From NCBI GenBank assembly GCA_902492205.1, contig CABUKU010000035.1:1-27582 (forward strand): 27,582 nucleotides of DNA, read 5' to 3'. A program made the translations under genes and the position numbers. Source of the stretch: an uncultured Bacteroides sp. Its GTDB lineage: Bacteria; Bacteroidota; Bacteroidia; Bacteroidales; Bacteroidaceae. Below are positions 9,604 through 18,775 of the stretch, piece by piece. The number at the start of each line of letters is the position of its first letter. The first letter of the stretch is position 1. The notes beneath the pieces were generated by a model. It ran no database searches and was not told the DNA's origin. It saw only the letters and a list, made by a program, of their open reading frames with translations.

Positions 9604-10566
9604 TTATTGCTTTTCGAACGACCGGATTGTCTTTATCAATCCGTCTTTTGCCGTTACCGGCATTTTATTAATACCGAGAGCCGACTTTATCTTGGCATTG
9701 CTTACCACATAGTTTTCGGTCAGCTTGCGGAGTCTTTCTGTGTTGAGTGGCAGATGGAGTAAAGTTCCAATTCCTGCACAATTTTCCATCAAGCCTTTGT
9801 TCAGCTTCCATATATGAGGCTTCTTGCCCATCACTTCACACATGACGGCTATCAGTTCATTGGTAGAAAGAGCTTCATCGTCTCCCATGTGGTAAATACC
9901 CGACGGAACATCTTTCGTTATCAAGCCATTAACTACGAAACAAAGATTGTCAATGGAAGTAAAAGACCGTCTGTTTTCAAAATCACCTAACGGCCAGGGG
10001 ATTCCTTTTTTTACAACTCCGTAAAGCAGATTCAGATTCCCTTTGTTTCCCGGACCGTGAATCATGCACGGACGAAGAATATATACTTGTTTATTGGTAA
10101 CTCTTAACTCTCCATTCTCAACTTTCAACTTATCAAGAATATATTCCTCCGCTTTGATTTTGCTTTCTCCATAAGGTCCAACCGGGGTTGGGATAACATC
10201 TTCTGTCAGCATATTTCCGGTAACACTGTCTGCTGCTGCTTTCACCGAACTGAAGAAAATAAACTTCTTGGCAGATGAGTTTAAGAAGAAATCGAATATC
10301 TTTTGGGTAAGTCCGGTGTTTATATCAAAATACACCTGAGCCTGAGCTTGATTCTTCGTATCGTGTGCTTTCCCCGCCAAGTGAATGATTGCATCGAAAG
10401 ATGGCAATGCATCTTTGTCCTGCAAATCTTCCCATGAGAAAGTTTTGATTACTCCTTCTTTCTGTGGAGCGATGATGTCTAAGCCATAAAGAGTGTGATG
10501 ACTCTTTAGAGCCATAACGAGGTTGGAACCCACGAAACCGTGGATTCCGGTTATTAGGATGGTCAT
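9604..10566 (-). CDS. NAD(P)-dependent sugar-nucleotide epimerase/ketoreductase, WbpV-like
   Basis: This is an extended short-chain dehydrogenase of 320 aa. The Rossmann glycine motif GIHGFVGS lies at 7-14, FFSSVK gives the catalytic serine at 106-107, and PYGESK gives Tyr132 and Lys136. The SSVK/YGESK pattern and length resemble WbpV-type 4-ketoreductases, which make UDP-D-QuiNAc (or a FucNAc relative) from UDP-4-keto-6-deoxy-GlcNAc. The gene sits between gmd and the initiating transferase, with 18 and 6 bp gaps. The UDP-GlcNAc 4,6-dehydratase that would feed it is not in the window. Since gmd is adjacent, it could instead reduce GDP-4-keto-6-deoxymannose, but the motifs favour the WbpV group. 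Confidence 0.85.
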   Translation of the reverse strand: MTILITGIHGFVGSNLVMALKSHHTLYGLDIIAPQKEGVIKTFSWEDLQDKDALPSFDAIIHLAGKAHDTKNQAQAQVYFDINTGLTQKIFDFFLNSSAKKFIFFSSVKAAADSVTGNMLTEDVIPTPVGPYGESKIKAEEYILDKLKVENGELRVTNKQVYILRPCMIHGPGNKGNLNLLYGVVKKGIPWPLGDFENRRSFTSIDNLCFVVNGLITKDVPSGIYHMGDDEALSTNELIAVMCEVMGKKPHIWKLNKGLMENCAGIGTLLHLPLNTERLRKLTENYVVSNAKIKSALGINKMPVTAKDGLIKTIRSFEKQ

Positions 10567-10584
10567 TTATGATTGTTTAGAAAA

Positions 10585-11649
10585 TCAGTTTTTGTGCAGT
10601 TTCTCAACGAACTTCATATCATGCTGTACCATGATTTTTACCAATTCTTTGAAAGAAGTCTTAGTTGGATTCCAGCCGAGTAACGTTTTTGCTTTAGTCG
10701 GATCACCTAATAATTGTTCAACTTCGGATGGACGGAAATACTTGGCATCCACTTCAACCAAAACTTTTCCGGTTTTCTTGTCAATACCTTTCTCGTCTTT
10801 CCCTTTTCCTTCCCATCTCAAATCGATACCTACTTCTCGAAAAGCGAGAGTACAAAATTCACGGACAGTATGCATCTCGCCTGTAGCGATTACAAAATCT
10901 TCCGGTTTTTCATGTTGTAGAATCAACCACATACATTCCACATAATCTTTGGCATATCCCCAATCACGGCGAGCATCAAGGTTACCCATATATAGTTTAT
11001 CCTGAAAACCCTGTGCTATGCGGCTTGCTGCTAAGGTGATTTTACGGGTGACAAATGTTTCTCCGCGTCTTTCACTCTCATGGTTGAAAAGAATTCCGTT
11101 TACGGCAAACATTCCATAGGACTCACGATAGTTTTTTGTAATCCAAAAGCCGTATTGTTTGGCTACCCCGTATGGTGAACGTGGATAGAAAGGGGTTGTT
11201 TCTTTTTGTGGAACTTCCTGAACCAAGCCGAATAATTCGGAAGTAGATGCCTGATAGATTTTTGTTTGCTCCAATCCTAAAATACGTACCGCTTCCAGCA
11301 TACGGAGAGTCCCCACTGCATCGGCTTCTGCCGTATATTCCGGAACATCGAAACTCACTTTCACATGGCTTTGAGCTGCCAGATTATATATTTCGGTAGG
11401 CTGTACCTCCTGAATAATACGGATTAAAGAACTCGAATCAGTCATGTCTCCATAATGAAGATTCACTAAACGTTCTTTTTTCATATCACGCACCCATTCA
11501 TCCAAATATAAATGTTCTATGCGTCCGGTATTGAAAGAGGAAGAACGACGGATTATTCCATGCACTTCATATCCTTTGTCTATTAAAAACTCGGCAAGGA
11601 AAGAACCATCTTGTCCTGTTATTCCTGTGATTAATGCTATCTTTTTCAT
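10585..11649 (-). CDS. gmd: GDP-mannose 4,6-dehydratase
   Basis: Gmd converts GDP-D-mannose to GDP-4-keto-6-deoxy-D-mannose, the precursor of GDP-L-fucose, GDP-D-rhamnose, colitose and perosamine. The 354-aa sequence is full length. It shows GITGQDG at 9-15, the catalytic set Thr136/Glu138 (ASTSELFG) with Tyr160 and Lys164 (SPYGVAK), and the conserved FNHESERRGETFVTRKI block that binds substrate. The usual next gene, fcl (GDP-fucose synthase), is absent: the downstream gene is a WbpV-like reductase. The keto-sugar must therefore be finished by a product encoded elsewhere or by that neighbour. It starts 36 bp after the RelE/ParE-like toxin gene on the same strand. Confidence 0.97.
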   Translation of the reverse strand: MKKIALITGITGQDGSFLAEFLIDKGYEVHGIIRRSSSFNTGRIEHLYLDEWVRDMKKERLVNLHYGDMTDSSSLIRIIQEVQPTEIYNLAAQSHVKVSFDVPEYTAEADAVGTLRMLEAVRILGLEQTKIYQASTSELFGLVQEVPQKETTPFYPRSPYGVAKQYGFWITKNYRESYGMFAVNGILFNHESERRGETFVTRKITLAASRIAQGFQDKLYMGNLDARRDWGYAKDYVECMWLILQHEKPEDFVIATGEMHTVREFCTLAFREVGIDLRWEGKGKDEKGIDKKTGKVLVEVDAKYFRPSEVEQLLGDPTKAKTLLGWNPTKTSFKELVKIMVQHDMKFVEKLHKN

Positions 11650-11685
11650 GTGATATATTTGTTTGTCTTAACTTTTAGAGCATTC

Positions 11686-11949
11686 TTATCTCAATTCAAA
11701 TATTTTATATATGTATTTTAACATTTGATAATAAATATGGTTCTGTTTGTAAAAGGCACATCTGATCTCTCCATGCTGGGACAGATGCAATAACCTTTTC
11801 CCTAATTGAGGTGAATTTTTTAGAGATTCTACAAAAGAAATTATTTTAATAGCAGTATTGTCTGCTATATCCTTGCCAAAGAATTCTTGAACATATTGCA
11901 CAATATTACGGAAAGATTCGAAAGCCAAATCCGACCAAATTACTTCCAT
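11686..11949 (-). CDS. RelE/ParE-family toxin
   Basis: This small 87-aa protein has the RelE/ParE fold pattern: an N-terminal strand (VIWSDLAFESF), two helices containing FGKDIADNTAIKII, then LGKRLLHLSQHGEIRCAFYKQNHIYYQM. The C-terminus stops at KIFELR, slightly short of the usual end of the family. It would be the toxin of a type II toxin-antitoxin pair. Its start overlaps the stop of the upstream 78-aa gene by 10 bp, typical of antitoxin-toxin coupling. The pair sits inside the polysaccharide operon on the same strand, between a glycosyltransferase gene and gmd. Whether it cuts mRNA like RelE or blocks gyrase like ParE cannot be told from sequence. Confidence 0.85.
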   Translation of the reverse strand: MEVIWSDLAFESFRNIVQYVQEFFGKDIADNTAIKIISFVESLKNSPQLGKRLLHLSQHGEIRCAFYKQNHIYYQMLKYIYKIFELR

Positions 11950-12176
11950 CCCAATTTTTCCGATAATAGATTGTAAACTTCATTGTTAGGAATCATTTGT
12001 CTTCTTTCCCGAGCAATCTTAGCATACTTCATTGCACCGATAAGTATTTCATCAGGTAAATAGTTTGTACTTTCTCTTTCGACTGAATATTCCATAGTAG
12101 GTAACCCAACCACTTGTGGTTGTTCTTCTATGATTTTGTATTGCTTTGAGTTCTTCTTCTCTTCCTTTTTGCTCAT
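11940..12176 (-). CDS. Putative antitoxin of the RelE/ParE pair
   Basis: This 78-aa protein has a lysine-rich start (MSKKEEKKNSKQYK) and a C-terminal helix-rich region ending NEVYNLLSEKLGWK. That ending resembles Bacteroidetes antitoxins found next to RelE/ParE toxins. The start at 12176 is chosen over an upstream ATG at 12227 because the longer form would overlap the end of the preceding glycosyltransferase gene and adds no conserved residues. The 10-bp overlap with the toxin gene supports its role. No clear DNA-binding motif was identified, so the antitoxin call rests mainly on position and size. Confidence 0.72.
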   Translation of the reverse strand: MSKKEEKKNSKQYKIIEEQPQVVGLPTMEYSVERESTNYLPDEILIGAMKYAKIARERRQMIPNNEVYNLLSEKLGWK

Positions 12177-12207
12177 TACAAATGATGATTTTAAGCAAGG
12201 ATACGAA

Positions 12208-13344
12208 TTAGTTTTGATAATCATCATTTATTTGTCTGATAATAAAATCCATGTATTTCTTTATAATGATTCTATTATCAAATTCTGCAATAATCTTTTT
12301 TCTGCCACAAATACCCATTTGTTGAATTTCGGTTTCGTTTAGTGACATCATTTGAAACATCTTATCAGATAAATCTTCTGCATCTTTTACTTTACATAAA
12401 AAACCGGTTTTTCCATCTTCAATAACATCTCTGCATCCTACGTTGTCAGTCGTTATTATAGCTCTTTGCATGGCACTGGCTTCCATTAGCGAACGGGGAA
12501 CTCCTTCTCCATAATAAGAGGGAAGGACAACGCAATCCGAGTTTCCAATTTCTTTCCTTACATCGGATATAGAACCTAAATATTTTACAACTCCTCCCTT
12601 TTCCCATTCCTTGATTTGTTCCAAAGAAATAATATCTTTTGCAAGTCCGTCCACCAATCCGAGTAAATGAACTTCAAATTTCTCATTTGTTTTCTTTTTT
12701 AGAATTGATGAAGCCTCTGCTAAATAGGTAATTCCTTTTTCTTTAAGCATTCGTCCCATATAAAGAAAGACGAAAGGAGATTTTTTCTTATATGCATTTT
12801 GTACAAAAAAATAATTAATATCTACTCCCTCACCCAGTAAGATTTCTATTCTGTTTTCTTTTAAAATATTTTTTTGTATAAATGCTTTTTTATCTTCTTG
12901 ATTTAATACCCATATCTTTTGTGGAAAGCGGAAAGCTATTTTATACAGCATTGTAGTAATAAAAGAAATAATATTTTTTTTGCTAAACACTGAACCGGTA
13001 CCCGGAACTACGGCTAATGACGGAATTTTGTTTATTCCGGCTGCTATTGAACCATAAATATTAGGTTTTATGGTATAATGAATAACATAATTAGGTTGTA
13101 ATTTTTTATATTGTTTTCGTAAGAACAAAAGTAGTTTCATGTCCTCCATTGGTGAAAACTTACTTTTTAGCGGATAAGAAATATGGTCGATACCCTCTTT
13201 CTTTATTTTCATGGAGTATTCGTCGGGCGTAGGTGTCATGACATACACTTCATATCCTGCTTGTTTGAATGCTTTAGCAACGGGCATGCGAAAGATGTAG
13301 AAACACCTTGAGGAGTTATCTACAAATAAGATTTTTGATGACAT
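12208..13344 (-). CDS. Glycosyltransferase family 4 (PglA-like)
   Basis: This is a GT-B-fold glycosyltransferase of 378 aa, cytosolic and probably membrane-associated, adding a sugar to the lipid-linked repeat unit. The N-terminal half has HYTIKPNIYGSIAAG and VVPGTGSVFSKKN, which resemble PglA-type transferases that add the second sugar to an undecaprenyl-PP-linked 6-deoxy amino sugar. The C-terminal half has the nucleotide-sugar site YYGEGVPRSLMEASAM followed by TTDNVGCRDVI. That fits the WbpV/WbpL-like genes in the same operon, but donor and linkage are not deducible. It starts 1 bp after the polymerase gene, so the two are translationally close. Confidence 0.88.
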   Translation of the reverse strand: MSSKILFVDNSSRCFYIFRMPVAKAFKQAGYEVYVMTPTPDEYSMKIKKEGIDHISYPLKSKFSPMEDMKLLLFLRKQYKKLQPNYVIHYTIKPNIYGSIAAGINKIPSLAVVPGTGSVFSKKNIISFITTMLYKIAFRFPQKIWVLNQEDKKAFIQKNILKENRIEILLGEGVDINYFFVQNAYKKKSPFVFLYMGRMLKEKGITYLAEASSILKKKTNEKFEVHLLGLVDGLAKDIISLEQIKEWEKGGVVKYLGSISDVRKEIGNSDCVVLPSYYGEGVPRSLMEASAMQRAIITTDNVGCRDVIEDGKTGFLCKVKDAEDLSDKMFQMMSLNETEIQQMGICGRKKIIAEFDNRIIIKKYMDFIIRQINDDYQN

Positions 13345-13345
13345 T

Positions 13346-14416
13346 TTATGTTTGTTTTTTGTATCGTGCGTATAAGTACATCAGCAATATGATAAATAGG
13401 AAAATGAAATTGGTTCGGTATCTGATAGCGGAGCCGGGATTGAATATTCCAAAAGGATAATGTAGCAAACAGATTCCTGAGAAAATGATAAAATATGTAG
13501 GGATGATTGTTGCATTAAATCTTGATGTGTAGTAAAAATGGCTAATCGTCTTCCAACATAGATAGATAAATAAAATAAGCATAAATGTACTTTCTATTCC
13601 GGCAATTAAATGTGTCGGTTTTGATAACATTTCATTTAATGTTGGTCCAAAGAAAGCCGTGAACATTCCTATCGGTGCTTTTATAAAAAAGTCGTTTTCA
13701 TGTATCCATATATTTTCATTTCTATTTGAACTTCCGTCATAGGAGGTAAAATGAATAGGAATCATTTCGGCATATTGGTTAACTATATCACTGATTAGAT
13801 ATAACACGATTACATTCATGGAAATAATAAATAATCCGAATAAGAATTGGCTTATAGCTTTTTTACAATATTTTTGCATCCAATAGATACATACAAGCCC
13901 CTGTAAAATGAAAGGTAAATACTGTGGTTTAAATAGTAGGCATAAATAAAAAGCAAAAAAATCCCGTTTTCTTATTTTATAATCTCCTTTCAGATAATTG
14001 ACAAGTAATACTCCCAATATGGAAGAAAAGGCCAAGCCTATTGTTTCTTTTGAACAGACCGATGTCCAGATACAAAAGTTTGGCAGACTAATGATCGTTA
14101 GTAGTATGTATTTGTTAATATACTTTCTATACTCTAATTTTTCAATTGCCCATTTTATGGTGTAAAATGACAATAATGTAAAAGGAATATTAGGTAAAAT
14201 ACCTGACCGACCTAATATTGTTCCTAAAATTCCCCCCGTAAAGTCCATTAGATTTGTAGAATTTATGAATATATTGGGGGTAAAGCTGACACTGCCAGCA
14301 AGATAGCGGAATGTATCTCCTATATTGGTAAATTTATTGTAAATAAGTATAGTAAATAGAAGATAAAATAATCGGATGAGGAAATATGTGAACCAAAATT
14401 TATTTACTTTATGCAT
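13346..14416 (-). CDS. Wzy-like polysaccharide polymerase
   Basis: This is a 356-aa, very hydrophobic protein with roughly nine or ten predicted membrane helices. A conserved-looking SVCSKETIGLAF segment near residue 119 is typical of EpsG/Wzy-like polymerases. In a Wzx/Wzy cluster such a protein joins repeat units on the periplasmic face of the inner membrane. No other polymerase candidate is present in the operon, which supports the call. Sequence conservation in this family is low, so the assignment rests on topology, the SKE motif and context. The start codon overlaps the upstream glycosyltransferase stop (TAATG), indicating coupled translation. Confidence 0.8.
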   Translation of the reverse strand: MHKVNKFWFTYFLIRLFYLLFTILIYNKFTNIGDTFRYLAGSVSFTPNIFINSTNLMDFTGGILGTILGRSGILPNIPFTLLSFYTIKWAIEKLEYRKYINKYILLTIISLPNFCIWTSVCSKETIGLAFSSILGVLLVNYLKGDYKIRKRDFFAFYLCLLFKPQYLPFILQGLVCIYWMQKYCKKAISQFLFGLFIISMNVIVLYLISDIVNQYAEMIPIHFTSYDGSSNRNENIWIHENDFFIKAPIGMFTAFFGPTLNEMLSKPTHLIAGIESTFMLILFIYLCWKTISHFYYTSRFNATIIPTYFIIFSGICLLHYPFGIFNPGSAIRYRTNFIFLFIILLMYLYARYKKQT

Positions 14417-15513
14417 TAATAATGCTTATTTATGTACAATTCTATCCATTGGGAAGCTATTTTTTTCATATCGAATCGTTCGGATAACTTTCTATTTTCT
14501 TCGCCCAACGCTTTTCTTTCCTCTAAGGACATATCATATACCATCTGCATTCTTTCTACTAATAATTTCTTATTATTAACAGGGAGAATATAATCACGAT
14601 TCTTTACTACTTCAGCACATCCGCCGGCATCTGTCGTTATCACAGGTAATTCACATGCCATTGCTTCAACGAGCACTAAGCCGAAACCCTCCCAAGCAGA
14701 AGACAGAACAAAACAATCAGCTGCGTTATAATAATCAGCAACATTCAGTTGAGCCGATACAAGAATTACTCTTTGCTCCAAAGAATATTCACGAATAAAA
14801 CATTGCAAATCATCTTTCAACTCTCCATTACCAAGAATCATTAATTTCGCATTCGGTTTTTTTTCGGATACAGTTGTAAAAGCCTTTAGTAAGCCTATTT
14901 GATTTTTCGCATCAGTCAGTCTTCCCACATTTAAAAAAAGAAAAGAAGTATCTTCAATATCATACCGCTGTCTTATTAGTTTCCGAGCAATAGGATTCCT
15001 CTGAAAGTTAGAGAGACATATACCATTATACATTGTTAACGATTTTTTTACTGAAAATGCTCTTTTTGCCAAGAAATATCCGGTAGCTTCTTCAGATACA
15101 TTAGTATTTATATCCGATAAAAAATCTGTTATTCTGTAAAGCCACATTCGGCTATTTTCCCCTATAAATTTATTATGTTCTGTAGTTATCAATAATTTGA
15201 TCGAAGAGTGCAGGCGCAATAAGCGAACAAACATATTGGCATGAAACATATTGCCATGTACTACATCCGGTTTTTCTTTCTTCAGTAGTATTCCGGCCAT
15301 ACTTTGTGCTTTTATAAATCCTCTTAAATTCTTTTTCATATTTAAGCCTATCACCTGAACCGAGGGTAGTATTCTATGTGATAACTCGTTAGCTCCTGTC
15401 AAATAAATAATGCTTATATTGTGTCCTTGCAATGACATGGCATTAGCTAAATCAATTGTAATAGCTTCTGCTCCACCTATTTTTAATCCGGTAATAAAAT
15501 AAATAATTTTCAT
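14416..15513 (-). CDS. Glycosyltransferase family 4
   Basis: This is a GT4 glycosyltransferase of 365 aa from the chosen start. The start at 15513 is preferred because MKIIYFITGLKIGGAEA is the classic GT4 N-terminus. An upstream in-frame ATG at 15561 would add 16 residues without family similarity, though it lies only 4 bp from the previous gene and cannot be excluded. The C-terminal domain shows NVGRLTDAKNQ, SAWEGFGLVLVEAMACELP and TTDAGGCAEVV, the E-x7-E and donor-binding pattern of the family. It acts in the cytosol on the growing repeat unit. The donor sugar is unknown. Confidence 0.9.
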   Translation of the reverse strand: MKIIYFITGLKIGGAEAITIDLANAMSLQGHNISIIYLTGANELSHRILPSVQVIGLNMKKNLRGFIKAQSMAGILLKKEKPDVVHGNMFHANMFVRLLRLHSSIKLLITTEHNKFIGENSRMWLYRITDFLSDINTNVSEEATGYFLAKRAFSVKKSLTMYNGICLSNFQRNPIARKLIRQRYDIEDTSFLFLNVGRLTDAKNQIGLLKAFTTVSEKKPNAKLMILGNGELKDDLQCFIREYSLEQRVILVSAQLNVADYYNAADCFVLSSAWEGFGLVLVEAMACELPVITTDAGGCAEVVKNRDYILPVNNKKLLVERMQMVYDMSLEERKALGEENRKLSERFDMKKIASQWIELYINKHY

Positions 15514-15565
15514 GCTACTATTTCTTTTTGATGGCTCATAGAAGAATATTTTAATTTCCATATTA

Positions 15566-16708
15566 TTATTTTATCAATGAGTCAAATAACGTATTCCATT
15601 GCTCCATAATCACCTCTTGTGAGAATCGGTAAGAATTTTCTATAGCTTTTATTCCCATGTCATTTCTAAGTTCTTTGTTTTCTATTAATTTGCAGATTTT
15701 ATCTGCCATTTCATTGATATTGCCATTGGGAACTAAATATCCATTAATATTATCTGTTATAATATCTTTAGGTCCACATGGACATGAAAAGGCAACTACC
15801 GGTAATCCACATGACATAGCTTCAACTAATACTAAGCCAAATCCTTCATATCTTGAGCTAAATAAAAAAATGGATGAGTTTAGATATTCCTCCTGTATGT
15901 TAGGGGTAGGAGAAAGTATCTGAATATTATTATTTAAATTCAGACTTTCTATTTGTTGTATGAGTTTCTTTTTATCTTCACCGGAACCGAATATATTTAA
16001 CTTCCAGTTTGGATGTTTTTCTATAACTTTATACCATACGGAAATAAGCATATCAAATCCTTTTTGTGCAGAGAGTCTGCCTACCGCTATTGCTGAATTT
16101 GCTTCTAACTTTGATTTCCGGGATGGTTTAAATGAACATGCATTATATATTACTTCTATGTTTTTTTTATTTCCCCATGCTTCTTTATCCTCCTTTGTAA
16201 GTACTATAAATTTATCATATTTGTTTATTGCTCTTTTCTCCCAATAATCACGAATTATGCTCATTATTTGCATAACGCATCCCCTGTTTAAACTTTTTTC
16301 ATATAGTAATCTAAAATCTTTTGAAAAATGAAGCTCTAATATTTTTTTGCTATTGTCTTGTATAAAAGGAACAATACGCATTTCCGAACCATACATTGAT
16401 ATAACAATGTCAGCTCGTATTAGTGTCAATAGTTTGGAAAGTTCTTTTTTATGGCGTTTTTGTTTGAGTATGAAATGATAGAGACGTGGTATGGGACCCC
16501 ATTGTTTTAATTCCAAATAATTAATGGATAAATCTATATGTTTAATTATTTTTGAAAATTCAAAGAATGGTTTTCTATTCTGCTGATCTGTGGTTATGAT
16601 AGTAATATCATGTTTTAACTTATCAGCTAAATAATTTACCTTATTCACTAATACCCTTTCAGTACCTCCCGAATTGAAAGTACTTTGTATCATATATACC
16701 AGTTTCAT
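15566..16708 (-). CDS. Glycosyltransferase family 4
   Basis: This is a second GT4 transferase (380 aa). The N-terminus MKLVYMIQSTFNSGGTERV and the C-terminal AVGRLSAQKGFDML, SRYEGFGLVLVEAMSCGLP and SCPCGPKDII are textbook family features and include the E-x7-E motif. It resembles galactosyl- or N-acetylgalactosaminyl-transferases of capsule clusters, but the donor cannot be fixed. Base composition is very AT-rich, with runs of A and T in synonymous positions, like its neighbours. It lies 61 bp after the GT8 gene. Confidence 0.9.
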   Translation of the reverse strand: MKLVYMIQSTFNSGGTERVLVNKVNYLADKLKHDITIITTDQQNRKPFFEFSKIIKHIDLSINYLELKQWGPIPRLYHFILKQKRHKKELSKLLTLIRADIVISMYGSEMRIVPFIQDNSKKILELHFSKDFRLLYEKSLNRGCVMQIMSIIRDYWEKRAINKYDKFIVLTKEDKEAWGNKKNIEVIYNACSFKPSRKSKLEANSAIAVGRLSAQKGFDMLISVWYKVIEKHPNWKLNIFGSGEDKKKLIQQIESLNLNNNIQILSPTPNIQEEYLNSSIFLFSSRYEGFGLVLVEAMSCGLPVVAFSCPCGPKDIITDNINGYLVPNGNINEMADKICKLIENKELRNDMGIKAIENSYRFSQEVIMEQWNTLFDSLIK

Positions 16709-16769
16709 TAGTTTATGTATTGTGATATTATTTGTTTAATATATTTGTCGGTAAATAAAAAGCCTTTTA

Positions 16770-17690
16770 TTAAATACGGCGATAGGATGGCAATGCGGAT
16801 TTCAATCCGAGCCAAATAAAAAAAGGGCGGACTATTTTCTTTATATAATACATATAATGAAAAGGCGGTACATATTCTTTCCATCCTGTCAGTGCCAGAT
16901 ACTTATAATATAAATACTTATAAGGGTGTTTGTCTTCTCTGTGCCATGGTTTAACAGAAGCCGTGAAATGTATAATACAAGGATTTTTAATGTATTTCTC
17001 TAAAACTTCATCATATTCTCCCGGTAACTTTATCCCTTTATGAAAAAAGAAATTCATCATATTCCACTTAATCGGTAACATTATTTTTTTATCATAAAGT
17101 AGAGCGTTTAATGTATCTTGATCATGATGCAATACCTTATCCGGATTAGTTGAAATATATTGTAGTGCCAGTTGTGTAATATCATGCTTTCGCCAATAGT
17201 CTACATTTATTAAAAGTAATCCTGCATTAACATAAGAGTAGGTTTGTGGATATCCTAATCTCTGACAAGCCCCTTTCTCTATTACGCTCCAATCTTCTAC
17301 CCCTCCCATTGCCACATGGGACACATTGATATCCCACAATTCGCGGATCGAAGAATTAACAATCATGTCACAGTCCAAATAAATGGCTTTCAGCACAGAA
17401 GAAGGAAGAACTTGAGAAATAAATAAACGCAAATAAGTGGCTAAAGTGAGAACATCATGCTTTCGGATCGGGCAATCTTTGAGTAAAGAATAATCTACCG
17501 GACAAAAGGATAATTGATTATTATACAAGTTCGCCAAATGAAGCAGTTTTTCTTTATTATCTGCTTCCAGCTCTCCACATAGAATATAAACATGAAATTT
17601 CTCTTCTTTATTATTTTCAAATAAAGAAGTTAACATCACTCCGCAATGTTGCGTATAAACATTGTCTATATTGCAAATAATATTTATCAT
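16770..17690 (-). CDS. Glycosyltransferase family 8
   Basis: This is a GT8 (LgtC/GspA-like) retaining transferase of 306 aa. MINIICNIDNVYTQHCGVML is the typical N-terminus. YLDCDMIV holds the DxD metal site at Asp106/Asp108, the second metal region is HHDQDTLN, and IHFTASVKPWH near the C-terminus binds the donor. Family donors are usually UDP-Gal or UDP-Glc. The start at 17690 was chosen over a longer frame to 17741 because it gives the family N-terminus and overlaps the previous stop as ATGA, so translation is probably coupled. The basic, hydrophobic tail (from about 275) may attach it to the membrane. Confidence 0.92.
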   Translation of the reverse strand: MINIICNIDNVYTQHCGVMLTSLFENNKEEKFHVYILCGELEADNKEKLLHLANLYNNQLSFCPVDYSLLKDCPIRKHDVLTLATYLRLFISQVLPSSVLKAIYLDCDMIVNSSIRELWDINVSHVAMGGVEDWSVIEKGACQRLGYPQTYSYVNAGLLLINVDYWRKHDITQLALQYISTNPDKVLHHDQDTLNALLYDKKIMLPIKWNMMNFFFHKGIKLPGEYDEVLEKYIKNPCIIHFTASVKPWHREDKHPYKYLYYKYLALTGWKEYVPPFHYMYYIKKIVRPFFIWLGLKSALPSYRRI

Positions 17691-18703
17691 TTTGTTAATT
17701 TTTGATATATAGTAGAATTGCTTTTTCTGAGGGTTCGCCATATCATTCTCGCTATATTAAAAGGCCATAGTATTTTTAATGAAGCAAAGAATAAAGGAAG
17801 CCGCCAATATAATTTTCGGGATTTTGACGTAAATAAATATTTAAGAGAAAAATTAAAAGGAATGTCGTAATAAAGAGCATTCCATTCCTTTTGCAATGCA
17901 CCTTTAGCGTGAAAAAGCAAAGTAAATCGATTCTTCATTCTCCTTTCCAATAAATAGGGAGCCAATATCTTCTTTATTTCTAAGTTATCAAAGAAAAGCA
18001 TCATTGCATTTTCTCCCTTCAGAATATTTTGTAAAGAATTTAAAGACATTGATTTTGTGTAGGATGATGTATTATAATGTATATGATGAATAAAAGCATG
18101 AGGTATATGCTCCACTCTCACCGCATAATAAAACAAATAAATATTAAATAAAAGATCTTCTCCAAAATCAATACCTTCTACGCTCTTAATATGATTGTCT
18201 ACACACAATTTCCTGCGATACATTCTATTCCACACAACTACTGATAAAGAATCAGTTAGTAATGCTTTTAATCTATCCGTAATAGTAGAAGGTATTATTT
18301 GTTGAAAATAGGTCTCATAAGTTTCATGAGTTTCCCAATGGTCAACGATTACAATATCCGCATCTTTTTCTACAGCTTTGGTATACATCTTTTCCAGCAT
18401 ATCCGGTTCGCAATAATCATCACTGTCAATACAAATAACATAATTACCTGTGGCGGCATCTATGCCGGTGTTACGTACAGCTGCAACTCCCCGATTATGT
18501 TCATGTTGCAGTATCTTGAATTGAATCGGACCGTTGTATTGTGCCACAAGTTCCTCAACAATTTCCATACTTCGATCGGGGGTGCAGTCGTTAACAATGA
18601 TGCACTCTACGTCTTCTGTATAAGTTTGATTCATAATTGAGGTGACACAACGCCCAACGAATCGTTCCACATTATATACAGGAATAATAACAGAAATATT
18701 CAT
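17687..18703 (-). CDS. Glycosyltransferase family 2
   Basis: This is a GT2 (GT-A fold) inverting transferase of 338 aa. The N-terminal MNISVIIPVYNVERFVGRCV, VNDCTPDRS and RNTGIDAATGNYV segments, and CIDSDDYCEP with the DxD at Asp93-Asp96, are canonical. The C-terminal part is helical and basic, as in capsule GT2 enzymes that sit on the inner membrane. It is coupled to the GT8 gene by a 4-bp ATGA overlap. A 72-bp gap separates it from the upstream GT2 gene. The donor is unknown. Confidence 0.93.
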   Translation of the reverse strand: MNISVIIPVYNVERFVGRCVTSIMNQTYTEDVECIIVNDCTPDRSMEIVEELVAQYNGPIQFKILQHEHNRGVAAVRNTGIDAATGNYVICIDSDDYCEPDMLEKMYTKAVEKDADIVIVDHWETHETYETYFQQIIPSTITDRLKALLTDSLSVVVWNRMYRRKLCVDNHIKSVEGIDFGEDLLFNIYLFYYAVRVEHIPHAFIHHIHYNTSSYTKSMSLNSLQNILKGENAMMLFFDNLEIKKILAPYLLERRMKNRFTLLFHAKGALQKEWNALYYDIPFNFSLKYLFTSKSRKLYWRLPLFFASLKILWPFNIARMIWRTLRKSNSTIYQKLTK

Positions 18704-18775
18704 TATTTATCTTTTTATAAAAGGAAACAGTATTCATAAATAAGTGACTTGATACAATTAAAAGAGCTCTCTCAA

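Noticed and set aside
10523..10945. Plus-strand open frame of 140 codons over gmd and the ketoreductase
   Set aside because: It is antisense to two genes with intact catalytic motifs and has no motif of its own.
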